This document shows positions 34,895-44,464 of a stretch of 64,000 nucleotides of DNA, one piece after another (positions within the stretch are counted from its first letter, which is position 1; each line of letters opens with the position of its first letter). The notes beneath the pieces were generated by a model. The model was not told the DNA's origin. It made no database searches and saw only the letters and a list, made by a program, of their open reading frames with translations. The translations under genes were made by a program, and so were the position numbers. The stretch lies in the NCBI GenBank assembly GCA_963696315.1, contig CAVOJU010000025.1, positions 62,001-126,000 on the forward strand, read 5' to 3'. This DNA comes from CAWKEY01 sp963696315. GTDB taxonomy: Bacteria > Pseudomonadota > Gammaproteobacteria > Methylococcales > Methylomonadaceae.

Positions 34895-37789
34895 ATGTCA
34901 TCATCTCGTCCTAGCCTGGCTCAACTGGAAATGCGCGGTAATTTTATTAACCGCCACATCGGCCCCAACCCACAGCAAACCCAAGACATGCTGGCTGAAC
35001 TGGGCATCAACAAACTCGAAGACATCATCGATCTCGCGATTCCGGCCAATATTCTTAATCAGGAACCGCTCAAACTCACCGAAACCATCAGCGAACGCGC
35101 GGTGATTAAATATCTGCGCAACATGCGTGAACGCAATAAGGTCTTCACGTCCATGCTCGGCATGGGTTATTACGACACCATTATGCCATCGGTGGTCAAG
35201 CGCAATGTCCTGGAAAACCCGGGCTGGTATACGGCTTATACGCCTTATCAGGCCGAAGTCAGTCAGGGCCGTCTGGAAGCCTTGCTCAATTTTCAGCAAG
35301 TAATTATCGATTTAACCGGCATGGAATTGGCCAATGCCTCATTGCTGGATGAAGCCACGGCGGCGGCAGAAGCCATGACCATGTCGCGGCGATTATCCAA
35401 AAGCGCTGCCAACAGCATTTTCGTTGATCAGGATTGTCACCCGCAAACTATCGCCGTTGTCAAAACCCGCGCCCATTCATTGGGTTACCACGTTATCGTT
35501 GCCGATCCTTATCAGAGCCTGGAACAACATGATTTCTTCGCACTGCTCGTGCAATATCCCGGCAGTAAAGGCGAAATCAGAGACCTTGGCCCAATTGCCG
35601 CCATCGCCCATGCCAAATCGGCACTGGTCACGGTCGCCGCCGATTTGCTAAGCCTGGTCTTGCTAAAACCGCCAGCGGCGTTCGGCGTTGATATTGTGAT
35701 CGGCAATTCGCAGCGTTTTGGCGTACCCATGGGTTACGGCGGCCCCCACGCCGCATTTTTTGCCACCAAGGACGACTATAAGCGCTCGGTTCCGGGCCGC
35801 ATTATCGGTGTTTCCAAAGACAGCCACGGGCAAGTCGCCCTGCGCATGGCGCTGCAAACCCGCGAGCAACATATCCGCCGCGATAAGGCCACCAGCAATA
35901 TTTGCACGGCTCAGGTGTTGCTCGCGGTGATCGCCGGATTTTATGCGGTTTATCACGGCGCGGAAGGCTTGCGCTTGATTGCAGGACGCGTGCATCGCTA
36001 CAGCCAAATTCTGGCGGCCGGCATCACGCAATTGGGCCATCATGTACTCAGCGAATGTTATTTTGATACCTTGTGCATCCATACCCCGAATCGGGCAAAA
36101 CGCATCGCGGCCCGGGCAGCCGAAGCCAATATCAACCTGCGCATTATCGATGCTGATCACATTGGCATTTCTTTGGATGAAACCACCACGCGAAATGATT
36201 TAAGAGCAGTCTGGCAGGTATTTGCATCGCCTGTAGCCGACCTCCCCGACATCAATGTGCTGGATGCCCATATTGTTGAATGCATTCCAGAGCCACTGTT
36301 ACGCGACGATGCCATCCTGCAGCATCCGGTGTTTTCCCTTTATCATTCGGAAACTGAAATGATGCGCTATATGCGCCGTTTAGCACGGCGCGATATAGCA
36401 CTGGATCGCTCCATGATACCGCTGGGTTCCTGCACCATGAAGCTGAATGCCGCGACAGAAATGCAGACGATTTCCTATCATGAATTCAACGGCCTGCACC
36501 CCTTCGCGCCCCTCTACCAGACGCTGGGCTATCAGCAGATGTTTGCCGAACTGGAAGATATGTTGTGCGATCTGACCGGCTTTGATGCCTTCTCCCTGCA
36601 GCCCAACGCCGGTTCCCAGGGCGAATACACGGGCTTGCTGGTGATCCGCAAATATCATGAAGTTTCGGGTCAGGCGCAGCGCAACATCTGCCTGATTCCG
36701 GCTTCCGCGCACGGCACCAATCCGGCCAGCGCGACCATGGCCGGGCTGAAAGTGGTGGTGGTGGCCTGCGATGACAACGGCAACGTCAGCCTGGATGATT
36801 TGCGCGCGAAAGTCGCCGAGCATCAACACACGCTGGCCGCCTTGATGATTACCTATCCGTCCACGCACGGCGTGTTTGAACAAGCGTTCCGCGAAATCTG
36901 CGATCTCATTCATCAACATGGCGGACAGGTTTATCTGGATGGCGCCAATTTCAATGCGCTGGTGGGCATCAGCCGGCCAGGAAAAATCGGCGCCGATGTC
37001 GCCCATCTGAATCTGCACAAAACCTTTAGCATTCCGCATGGCGGCGGCGGTCCCGGCGTGGGCCCGATCGGCGTGGGCGCGCATCTGGCGCCATTTTTGC
37101 CTGATCATCCGGTGATTGAAGGCATCAATCCCGCCAAAGGCGAGCACGGCACCATCGGCACCGTGTCTGCCGCGCCCTGGGGATCGGCCAGTATCTACAC
37201 CATTTCCTGGGCGTATATTGCCATGATGGGCGCCGCCGGTTTAAAACGGGCGACATTAACCGCCATCCTGAATGCCAACTACATAGCCAGGCGTTTGGCG
37301 CCGTATTATCCGATTTTATATACCGGCAAAAACGGCTGGGTAGCGCATGAATGCATCATCGATTGTCACGCCTTTAAAAAATCCTGCAACGTCAGCGTGG
37401 AAGACATCGCCAAACGCCTGGTTGATTACGGCTTCCATGCGCCCACCGTGTCCTTTCCCGTTGCCGACACCTTGATGATCGAACCCACCGAAAGCGAGGA
37501 TAAAGCCGAAATCGACCGTTTTTGCGATGCCTTAATCGCTATCCGTCAGGAAATCGAAGCCATTGAAAACGGCAGCGCCGATGCCGAAAACAATCTGCTG
37601 CACAATGCGCCGCATACCCACCGCCTGCTGCTGGAAGAATGGACTCTGCCCTACTCCCGGCAGCAGGCCTTTTTTCCCGACAGCCATCAGCATGACGATA
37701 AATACTGGCCACCCGTTGGCCGTATCGATAATGTCTATGGCGACCGCCATGTGGTCTGCACCTGCCCGCCGCTGTCGGATTATGAGTAA
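34895..37789 (+). CDS. gcvP: Glycine dehydrogenase (decarboxylating), P protein
   Basis: A 964-residue homodimeric-type P protein (both halves fused): N-terminal FINRHIGPNPQQTQDMLAELG, GMGYYDTIMPSVVKRN, and in the C-terminal half IPLGSCTMKLNAATEM, SLQPNAGSQGEYTGLL and the PLP lysine in NLHKTFSIPHGGGGPG. It decarboxylates glycine and loads the aminomethyl group onto lipoyl-GcvH. It forms an operon with gcvT; gcvH, usually between them or adjacent, is not in this window. In serine-cycle or C1 metabolism the system links glycine and methylene-THF. Confidence 0.96.
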   Translation: MSSSRPSLAQLEMRGNFINRHIGPNPQQTQDMLAELGINKLEDIIDLAIPANILNQEPLKLTETISERAVIKYLRNMRERNKVFTSMLGMGYYDTIMPSVVKRNVLENPGWYTAYTPYQAEVSQGRLEALLNFQQVIIDLTGMELANASLLDEATAAAEAMTMSRRLSKSAANSIFVDQDCHPQTIAVVKTRAHSLGYHVIVADPYQSLEQHDFFALLVQYPGSKGEIRDLGPIAAIAHAKSALVTVAADLLSLVLLKPPAAFGVDIVIGNSQRFGVPMGYGGPHAAFFATKDDYKRSVPGRIIGVSKDSHGQVALRMALQTREQHIRRDKATSNICTAQVLLAVIAGFYAVYHGAEGLRLIAGRVHRYSQILAAGITQLGHHVLSECYFDTLCIHTPNRAKRIAARAAEANINLRIIDADHIGISLDETTTRNDLRAVWQVFASPVADLPDINVLDAHIVECIPEPLLRDDAILQHPVFSLYHSETEMMRYMRRLARRDIALDRSMIPLGSCTMKLNAATEMQTISYHEFNGLHPFAPLYQTLGYQQMFAELEDMLCDLTGFDAFSLQPNAGSQGEYTGLLVIRKYHEVSGQAQRNICLIPASAHGTNPASATMAGLKVVVVACDDNGNVSLDDLRAKVAEHQHTLAALMITYPSTHGVFEQAFREICDLIHQHGGQVYLDGANFNALVGISRPGKIGADVAHLNLHKTFSIPHGGGGPGVGPIGVGAHLAPFLPDHPVIEGINPAKGEHGTIGTVSAAPWGSASIYTISWAYIAMMGAAGLKRATLTAILNANYIARRLAPYYPILYTGKNGWVAHECIIDCHAFKKSCNVSVEDIAKRLVDYGFHAPTVSFPVADTLMIEPTESEDKAEIDRFCDALIAIRQEIEAIENGSADAENNLLHNAPHTHRLLLEEWTLPYSRQQAFFPDSHQHDDKYWPPVGRIDNVYGDRHVVCTCPPLSDYE

Positions 37790-37988
37790 GGGAAACTATG
37801 GTGAATAGTTACGATTTTCCAAGAACCGGGCCATCATCTCAACAGTATTTCTTTCTGGTGGAAATGCCCGGTTTATAAACAACCGCTTCCTGTTTTTTAT
37901 TATGTGAAGAGTTAATGCTCTTTAATTTTTAAAATTGTATAATGGTTGATGTATCATGAGGATACATAATCTTTAGGAGATAAAAATT

Positions 37989-38448
37989 ATGAAAAAAATT
38001 GGTTTAAGTTATTTAATCGCCGGTTTGCTGTTGGCCACTGTAGCCGGAGCCGAGCCAGTCGCAGTTGAAGATGGGGCAGTATTTATAGCGGATAATGATG
38101 AATTGTCTGTAAAATGTCAATGCGCCATTACCAGAAGGGTGCCCGGCGTCTACATCAGTTCCAAACGCCACTGATGTAGTCATCAGTGACGGTTATGCGT
38201 TCGTTACTCAAATTAACTGCAGGCGCAAGTTGATGTGACTCGCGTTGATGTAAGTGCATGTCTGGTCTCTTCAAATACTTGCGAAATTCGCCAACCGCTG
38301 ATTTGGCGGCCGGTGAACTGGACATTCCCTGCCTGGAAGTCAAAGCAATGGCAAAATATATGATATTACAATGCGTCAGCGTGGCAATTCCATGAACTGG
38401 GAAGTCACTGGAATCGAAGATTCTCGCCATTCCTCCAGAAACCGCTAG
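37989..38448 (+). pseudogene. Secreted protein gene broken by several frameshifts
   Basis: AGGAG lies 8 bases before ATG 37989, and the first frame gives a signal peptide (MKKIGLSYLIAGLLLATVAG) and about 40 more residues to a stop at 38174. Coding-like sequence continues in other frames: SVPNATDVVISDGYAFVTQINCR, then AQVDVTRVDVSACLVSSNTCEIRQ, and finally GKIYDITMRQRGNSMNWEV to a TAG at 38448. At least two or three indels would be needed to join them. It is either a decayed gene or an error-rich stretch. The family is unknown; several cysteines suggest a periplasmic or extracellular protein. Confidence 0.5.
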
Positions 38449-38487
38449 AACAATTGATTTGTATAGCTCCATCTAAAAGCTGAGTCA

Positions 38488-38517
38488 GCCCCTCGCCCTA
38501 GCGGGCGAGGGGCTTTC
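38488..38517. terminator. Strong rho-independent terminator
   Basis: GCCCCTCGCC, CTAG, CGGGCGAGGGGC forms a stem of about 12 bp followed by TTTC. It ends transcription from the upstream plus-strand gene and separates it from the convergent TIR-SH3 gene. Confidence 0.85.
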
Positions 38518-38665
38518 TCACTCCACTCTCCAGTCAATAGTTTTCTCATCGGGGCGCGCTTTGCACGCGTGCTTCATGAGATTGAAAAATCAAGAAATCC
38601 GATGGCTGCCATCACCAGCGATAAGCTTCGTGCCTCGACCCATCCACGGCCCTGCGCAAATGACT

Positions 38666-39592
38666 CTACTTAGGTGAACCTTGACAGAGCCAGCGGCTAT
38701 TCGCCCAACCCATGGTACCGTCGCGCATTCGCACATGATTCCAGGGACCTTGGACATCTACTACCTTAAGCAGGGTGTTCGCGCCCATGCGGAGAATTTC
38801 GGGATAACTACTGTCAGGGCCTGCCCGCAGTGAAAGAAAGTTATCGCCCTCGGGGTTTAGCTTGCAAACGTAAACCTGGTCGCGCCGATCTTTGATCTCG
38901 GGTTCCGCAGTAATCACCTGAGGTGGAGGCGCTATTGGATAATTCTTGGCCGGCGACTTCGGAGAATCTTCTCGCTGCAGCAAGAAATTCATTGAAGTTG
39001 CAGCGATGGTTAACACAATTAACCCGGCAAGCAAGCTCCAGCCCAGCCTGGATAGGCGGGGCTTTGCTGGAACGTTAAGGTTATTGGCTGCTACCGAAGC
39101 GCTTTCCTGACCGGCGGACGCTTTTCGTCCAATTTTTACATGCGCACTCAGCGCCTTGATCAACACCTGGACATCCGAATCCCAGCGGGGATGAGTCAAT
39201 TCAACCCCATTCCGGTAACAAAGATCCTGACAATCAGGGGGCAGTTGCTCCGCGCGGGGCATGCTCGCGCCTCGCACCAGCACCGGGATGACGGGAATGT
39301 CCCGTTTTAGCGCCGAGGCGACTTCAAGACGCACGAAATCGTTTGGGTCGTCCAGCCGTCGCCTTTCCATGGCGTCCCTGGAGTCAATCCAGTCTTTTCC
39401 GATCACCGCCAACAGCACACCACACGAGGCAACATGCTGGTCGATAACCTGTCGAAAGTCACGTCCCGCCTCGATATCCGTTACGTCCATGAAAACCCCA
39501 TCCTCGCCGAACTGTTTGACAAGATCGTCATACAGACGGCCCGCCTGTCCTTCGGCATCATCTCGCCGATAACTGATGAAAATTGCGCCCAT
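38666..39592 (-). CDS. Membrane-anchored TIR domain protein with C-terminal SH3 domain
   Basis: A 308-residue protein. TIR domain at residues 2-150: IFISYRRDDAEGQAGRLYDDL, VFMDVTDIEAGRDF, VLLAVIGKDWID and DFVRLEVASAL, where E90 is the probable catalytic glutamate. A single membrane helix spans about 184-206 (GWSLLAGLIVLTIAATSMNF). Residues 240-303 are a bacterial SH3 domain (NFLSLRAGPDSSYPEILRMG, WNHVRMRDGTMGWANSRWL). So the TIR faces the cytoplasm and SH3 the periplasm, suggesting coupling of an envelope signal to NAD cleavage or signalling. It stands alone on its strand. Confidence 0.87.
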   Translation of the reverse strand: MGAIFISYRRDDAEGQAGRLYDDLVKQFGEDGVFMDVTDIEAGRDFRQVIDQHVASCGVLLAVIGKDWIDSRDAMERRRLDDPNDFVRLEVASALKRDIPVIPVLVRGASMPRAEQLPPDCQDLCYRNGVELTHPRWDSDVQVLIKALSAHVKIGRKASAGQESASVAANNLNVPAKPRLSRLGWSLLAGLIVLTIAATSMNFLLQREDSPKSPAKNYPIAPPPQVITAEPEIKDRRDQVYVCKLNPEGDNFLSLRAGPDSSYPEILRMGANTLLKVVDVQGPWNHVRMRDGTMGWANSRWLCQGSPK

Positions 39593-40033
39593 ACGATCAC
39601 CCCTGAATTTCAGTCTTGTGCCGAAGCAATGGCTAACGATAGGAAATCCAATAGCTTAAGTCAACTTCTTTGATGCTAATTGGTTCACATCAGAGTTTGT
39701 TGAGGACACCAATCCAGCAGACAGTCCCTTGAAATATTTGCGTGATCTCAACCGGCAGATGACTAGGAGTTCTCGGAATTTTTCCTGTTTTTTGTTGAGC
39801 GGGCGCGAAACTGCCTACCCCACCACCCACTCTTGTAAATCCCATTTTGCGCGGTTATTAGCCCATTTGCGAATAAATGCCCGATTTTGGGTAAAAAAAA
39901 TAGTTATTGATCCCGCCACTAATAAGGATAACAATCAGTTATGACACAGGCATCCCATAAGGGCCTGAGGACTTTACGGCGATACCGGTGCCATAAGTTT
40001 GCTACTCATAACTATTATATTGAGGAGAAAAAG
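39593..40033. other. Intergenic region between TIR-SH3 and haloperoxidase genes
   Basis: About 440 bases containing both divergent promoters. A frame in phase with the haloperoxidase extends upstream to 39941 but lacks coding character before the ribosome site, so I treat it as leader. No other gene or RNA is recognised. Confidence 0.5.
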
Positions 40034-41512
40034 ATGGACGCGATTCTTTTTTGGAACGAAGTTTCGCTCGAAGCCAATCGTGTTAGCCACACGAACGGTA
40101 AGAACGAACAAACTGGCCCCACGCTGAGTTCGCGGGCTTTGGCGATCGTACATCTTGCGATGTACGACGCCTACGCTGGCGTAATTAACAATCCGGCTAC
40201 TCTTCCACCCTATCTGCCCGGCTTACCGCTGCCGCTGCCAGGCGCATCGGCGGACGCCGCTGTCGCCGCAGCGGCGCATGCAACACTATCAAAGTTATTC
40301 CCGAGCCAAAAGCCCTTTTTCGACCAAAAGCACATGGAAGCCGGTCTCGCCGGCCCTGGGCTGGCCGAGGGTCATGAATTCGGAATTGCAGTCGCACAAA
40401 AACTGCTTGATGACCGAAAAAACGATCCGGACGCCAGCGATGACGGCTACGCTGCGTCGATGGCACGTGGCGCGCACCGTCCCGACCCGGACAATCCCGG
40501 TCAAGGTTATCACGCGCCCTACTACGGAGCCAAGTCCAAGTGCTTCGCTGTTACCGATCGATGGGTGCTACTCCCTCCACCGCAACCGGGCGTCGCCGAG
40601 TATACCCAGGCACTCCGCGAAGTGCGCAGCAAAGGAATCGCGCCCGAGCTCATGGGAACCGTACCTTCAATAGACCTTCTCCCGCCGCCTCCGGTCACCC
40701 GCCGCACAGTGGACCAAACCGTAATCGGTATTTACTGGGGCTATGATGGCGCAAAGGGTTTGGGTACACCACCCCGACTCTACAACCAGATCGTGCGAGT
40801 GATCGCCGCGGCTCGGGGCAACACCGTCGCGGAAAACGCCCGGCTATTTGCGTTGATCAATGTAGCCATGGCCGATGCCGGCATCCTGGCCTGGGATCAA
40901 AAGTATTGCCATGATTTTTGGCGGCCTGTGGTAGGCATCCGCGAGCACGATATATCGATGGGCCCTACGGGTACGGGCAATAACAACATCGACAATCATT
41001 GCCATGCCCTATGGTTGCCGCTAGGCGCGCCCAGCACCAACTCATCGGCCAAGAACTTCACGCCGCCCTTCCCTGCGTATCCGTCGGGTCACGCCACTTT
41101 TGGGGCCGCTGCGTTTCATATGGCGCGGCTCTTTTACGGTGTCGCGCCAGGAAATCACGCGCCGGACGATCTGGCCAAAGATCCCTCGACCGCAACAGAC
41201 CTTGAGTTCGTGTCCGAAGAATTCAACGGCGTCAACACCGACAACAAGGGTACCGTGCGTCCGAGACACGTTCGTAGCTTTCCGGACGGCCTGTGGCAGA
41301 TGATCGAGGAGAACGGGCGCAGCCGCGTATACTTGGGCGTGCACTGGGTGTTTGATGCCTTCGCGGTGACCGGCAGCGGCAGCATTGACCTTACGCGAAA
41401 CGTTGGCGGCGTGCCACTTGGCCTTACGATCGCCGAGGATATTTTCAATGCCAGCCAAGCGGCCAATTGGAAGTCGTCAGTTGGACCTAGACCGGTAGGC
41501 AGCTTCTGTTGA
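40034..41512 (+). CDS. Vanadium-dependent haloperoxidase / PAP2-like phosphatase
   Basis: The start is the ATG at 40034, behind TGAGGAGAAA, giving 492 residues beginning MDAILFWNEVSLEANRV. The three vanadate-binding motifs are present: K-x6-RP as QKYCHDFWRPVVG, PSGH as FPAYPSGHATFGAAAF, and SR-x5-H as GRSRVYLGVHWVFDAF. No signal peptide is obvious. Such enzymes oxidise halides with H2O2 or, in some bacteria, act as acid phosphatases; the sequence cannot distinguish chlorination, bromination or phosphatase activity. A terminator follows at 41585. Confidence 0.9.
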   Translation: MDAILFWNEVSLEANRVSHTNGKNEQTGPTLSSRALAIVHLAMYDAYAGVINNPATLPPYLPGLPLPLPGASADAAVAAAAHATLSKLFPSQKPFFDQKHMEAGLAGPGLAEGHEFGIAVAQKLLDDRKNDPDASDDGYAASMARGAHRPDPDNPGQGYHAPYYGAKSKCFAVTDRWVLLPPPQPGVAEYTQALREVRSKGIAPELMGTVPSIDLLPPPPVTRRTVDQTVIGIYWGYDGAKGLGTPPRLYNQIVRVIAAARGNTVAENARLFALINVAMADAGILAWDQKYCHDFWRPVVGIREHDISMGPTGTGNNNIDNHCHALWLPLGAPSTNSSAKNFTPPFPAYPSGHATFGAAAFHMARLFYGVAPGNHAPDDLAKDPSTATDLEFVSEEFNGVNTDNKGTVRPRHVRSFPDGLWQMIEENGRSRVYLGVHWVFDAFAVTGSGSIDLTRNVGGVPLGLTIAEDIFNASQAANWKSSVGPRPVGSFC

Positions 41513-41584
41513 TCTGGTTCTCCATGGTCGCCGACGCAGGCGCATTTTTACACTGGCCAATTGAAACAGCCAGCAAGCCTTGTC

Positions 41585-41614
41585 AGTCGGGCATGCTTTT
41601 TATGCCCGACTTTT
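41585..41614 (+). terminator. Rho-independent terminator after the haloperoxidase gene
   Basis: AGTCGGGCAT, GCTTTTT, ATGCCCGACT forms a 10-bp stem followed by TTTT. Confidence 0.85.
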
Positions 41615-41759
41615 CGGTCGTTGACTTTGGGCACGGCAACCGGCTTAGCCACTGCCGTTCTGACAATGAATGCCGAAGCCCGAATATGAGGCAATGGAAT
41701 TGTTAGAGCTGGTGCTCGATGATGTCCATGCTTACCGCCTGCGCGCCGCCGCCCAAAAC

Positions 41760-41783
41760 CTTAGCCCTGCAGGCCGGGCTAAG
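41760..41783 (-). terminator. Terminator downstream of tRNA-Pro
   Basis: On the minus strand CTTAGCCC, GGCCTGCA, GGGCTAAG forms an 8-bp stem followed by GTTTTGG, about 50 bases after the tRNA 3' end. Confidence 0.7.
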
Positions 41784-41834
41784 CCTGTTTGAGCGCAAGC
41801 GAAAATGGGCGTTTTTGGAACACCAATGCTGAAT

Positions 41835-41911
41835 TGGTCGGAGTGAGAGGATTCGAACCTCCGGCCCCTGCCTCCCGAAGGCAGTGCTCTACCAAGCTGA
41901 GCTACACTCCG
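41835..41911 (-). tRNA. tRNA-Pro (anticodon CGG)
   Basis: The minus strand begins CGGAGTG and ends CACTCCGACCA, so the acceptor stem and the CCA are genomically encoded. The anticodon arm is CTGCC-TTCGGGA-GGCAG, giving anticodon CGG (proline, codon CCG). The T arm GGAGGTTCGAATCCTC is canonical. Confidence 0.95.
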
Positions 41912-42231
41912 TATCGGCGGATCGCTGATCGACCGGCCAGACACATTTTAACAAAATTTTCCGTCATTGCATCCATTACCATTGCCGGCATTACCGGTGA
42001 ACGCAAGAATCCGTAAAATTCAAAACAAATCAGACTATCATATTATGCAGCTTTCACCCTTTGGGTAACGATCTACAACTTGGTATCCCTTTGAATATTT
42101 TCGTGCTTTTTGTGATGTTCGTGGCTCAAATGATTTGTTTAGGTTCATTGTCCGCGTTTCGATTTTAAGGTTAAACAGATTACGAGAACCGCCCTCTTTT
42201 CTTGCCAACAACCCAGAACTGTCCGGCCAAC
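41912..42231. other. Intergenic region, no gene seen
   Basis: It contains the tRNA promoter region (an AT-rich segment TTTTGTTAAAATG lies about 40 bases upstream of the tRNA). The TTTTCGTGCTTTTTGTG segment near 42097 looks like non-coding repeat-type sequence. No gene is supported. Confidence 0.4.
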
Positions 42232-42999
42232 ATGACGCTATCCTCATTGCTTGAATCCTTCTTCAAATGGCTGTTCCTGCTCAGCGTCTTAACGATGGCC
42301 GCCAGTTATTTTTACAAGGATAAAATCCCTGATCCAGGATTCTACGATCTTGAACAACTACTCAGCCCAAGGCAAATGCCCACAGCCGAGCCGGCGTTTA
42401 TAACGCAGGTCAATGACCAGGAATACACGATTACGCCCAGGTTCAACTATGAACTGGACGGCGTTATCGTCAGCTACCACAACGCCGATACTTTTAGCGA
42501 CATATGGCATCACAAACGCTGGAAGGATTTTATCAATTTGCGTGATCTCTGCGTCATTTGGGGGAGAAACGTGGCGACAGGCGTTTATCAGCGCATGAAA
42601 TTCAGCAATGATAGCTGGACGTGCTGGGCATCCTGGCCGGATCAAGAAACCGGATCACAGTTTAAAATGAACGCCTTATCCAATAACCACCTGCTCACCG
42701 ATGACAACGCCCTTAAAAGCGCCTTGATGTCTGCCGAACCCGGCGACCATATCCGACTTAAAGGCGTCCTGGCCGAATACGCGAACAAAGCCAACGGCTT
42801 TCAGCGCGGCACCAGCACTGTTCGCGAGGACACCGGCAATGGCGCTTGCGAAACCGTTTATCTGACGGGTTTTGAGATCATCAAGAAGGCAAACCGCAAG
42901 TCTCGCCGTTTATATACATTGGCAAAATGGCTGAGCCTTATTTCCGCCATCGGGTTTTCAGTCATGTTTGTCGTCACTCCGGTCAAAAACACATTTTAA
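42232..42999 (+). CDS. Membrane protein of unknown function
   Basis: About 255 residues from ATG 42232 (MTLSSLLESFFKWLFLL). One membrane helix at residues 8-26 and another near the C-terminus (LAKWLSLISAIGFSVMFVV), with a soluble middle of about 200 residues containing the conserved-looking HHKRWKDFINLRDLCVIWG, SWTCWASW and SGDHIRLKGVLAEY-like segments (read GDHIRLKGVLAEY). The middle is predicted periplasmic. No family is recognised and no operon partner is evident; the start lacks a strong ribosome site, so it could be a few codons upstream. Confidence 0.65.
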   Translation: MTLSSLLESFFKWLFLLSVLTMAASYFYKDKIPDPGFYDLEQLLSPRQMPTAEPAFITQVNDQEYTITPRFNYELDGVIVSYHNADTFSDIWHHKRWKDFINLRDLCVIWGRNVATGVYQRMKFSNDSWTCWASWPDQETGSQFKMNALSNNHLLTDDNALKSALMSAEPGDHIRLKGVLAEYANKANGFQRGTSTVREDTGNGACETVYLTGFEIIKKANRKSRRLYTLAKWLSLISAIGFSVMFVVTPVKNTF

Positions 43000-43159
43000 C
43001 AAGCCGTTACACTGTGGCCGATTGGCAGCCAGCCTCCATAAAGCAACACAGAGTCCTGAAAGTGGAAAACCGCCGCTTGGCTGATACATAATACTAAAGC
43101 AGTGTACTATGCTGGCAAAATCCATTCGTGATCTGACTTTCGCGTCAGGAGACTGAAAA

Positions 43160-44342
43160 ATGAAAAAGATGAAGTTTGGCACCCTGTGTGTGCATGCCGG
43201 AGAACGCCCCGATCCCACCAGCGGAGCCCATACCACGCCGATTTATCAAACCTCGACGTTTGTATTCGATAGTGCCGAGCAAGGGGCAGCCCGATTTGCA
43301 GGGGAAGAGGAAGGCTACATCTATGCCCGGCTAATGCCTAACACGCCTACTCATGCCGTTTTGATAGAAAAAATCGCCGCTCTCGAAGGCGCTGAAACAG
43401 GACAGTCCTTCTCCTTCGGGCATGGCCGCAATTACCGGCGTTGCACTGTCGTTTCTAAAAAAGGGTGATCACTTGCTGTCAACCGACGTGGTCTACGGCG
43501 GCACTTATGAACTCTTTGAGACAGTGTTGACCCGGTTAGGCATCGAAGTCAGTTTCGTGGATACGACTGATCCTGAACAAGTGCAGCGTCATCTGAAAAA
43601 GAACACCCGCATGGTCTTTCTGGAAACGCCGGCGAATCCAACCATGAAGATTTGCGATATAGCCGCCATTTGCGCGATGGCCAGGCAAGCGGGCGCTGTA
43701 TCCATTGTCGACAATACTTTTGCGACACCGATGTTTCAGAAACCGCTGCAACTGGGTGCCGACGCCGTGCTGCACAGTTGCACCAAATATATAGGCGGGC
43801 ACGCCGATTTGTTGGGCGGTGTTGTGGTTGGCAGCGCTGAATTCATCAAAACTATGAGTCCGGTCGTTAACACAACGGGACTCACCATGGCCCCGCACGA
43901 AGCCTGGCTCTGTATCCGCGGACTGAAAACCTTGCATTTGAGGATGGCGAAACACGCGAATAATGCGTTGGAGGTAGCCCGGTTTCTGGAAGCGCATCGG
44001 AACATTGCCTGGGTTAGATATCCGGGTTTGCCCAGCCATCCGCAGTATGATATTGCCCAGAAACAAATGAGCGGATTTGGCGGCATGTTGTCATTCGGCG
44101 TTGCCGGCGGCATCGAAGCGGGCCGTAAACTCATGAACAGCCTGGAGCTTTGCAGCCTGGCCGTCAGCCTCGGTGCTGTGGATACCTTGATCTCGCATCC
44201 GGCTTCCATGACGCATGCGGGCGTTCCGAAGGACGTGCGCATCAAAACAGGCATCACCGACGAATTGGTCAGACTTTCTGTCGGTATCGAGGACGCTGAA
44301 GACATCATCGCGGATCTCGATCAGGCCTTGGCGAGACTGTAG
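43160..44342 (+). CDS. Cys/Met metabolism PLP-dependent enzyme (frameshifted as read)
   Basis: A trans-sulfuration family enzyme of about 393 residues. N-terminal part: FGTLCVHAGERPDPTSGAHTTPIYQTSTFVF. The frame breaks at TT 43415-43416; one T fewer gives ETGQSFSSGMAAITGVALSFLKKGDH and joins the downstream frame. The PLP-binding lysine is in LHSCTKYIGGHADLLGG, and VDNTFATPMFQKPLQLGAD precedes it. The segment VYGGTYELF lacks the cysteine that marks methionine gamma-lyases (YGCT), so cystathionine gamma-lyase/synthase or O-acetylhomoserine sulfhydrylase is also possible. GGAGACTGA lies just upstream of the ATG. Confidence 0.88.
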
Positions 44343-44464
44343 TTCCAAGCGCGAATTGATAGGGTTTACGTCATAGCCTTGGGCATGAACGCCGGCTTGG
44401 TCAGCATAATCCAAGGTACTGTTAAAAACACGAACTTTTTCACTATCAGATAAGGACTGAGGTT

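Noticed and set aside
39941..40033. Upstream extension of the haloperoxidase frame
   Set aside because: The ribosome site TGAGGAGAAA lies just before 40034 and the extra codons (many Arg, Tyr) are not conserved-looking.
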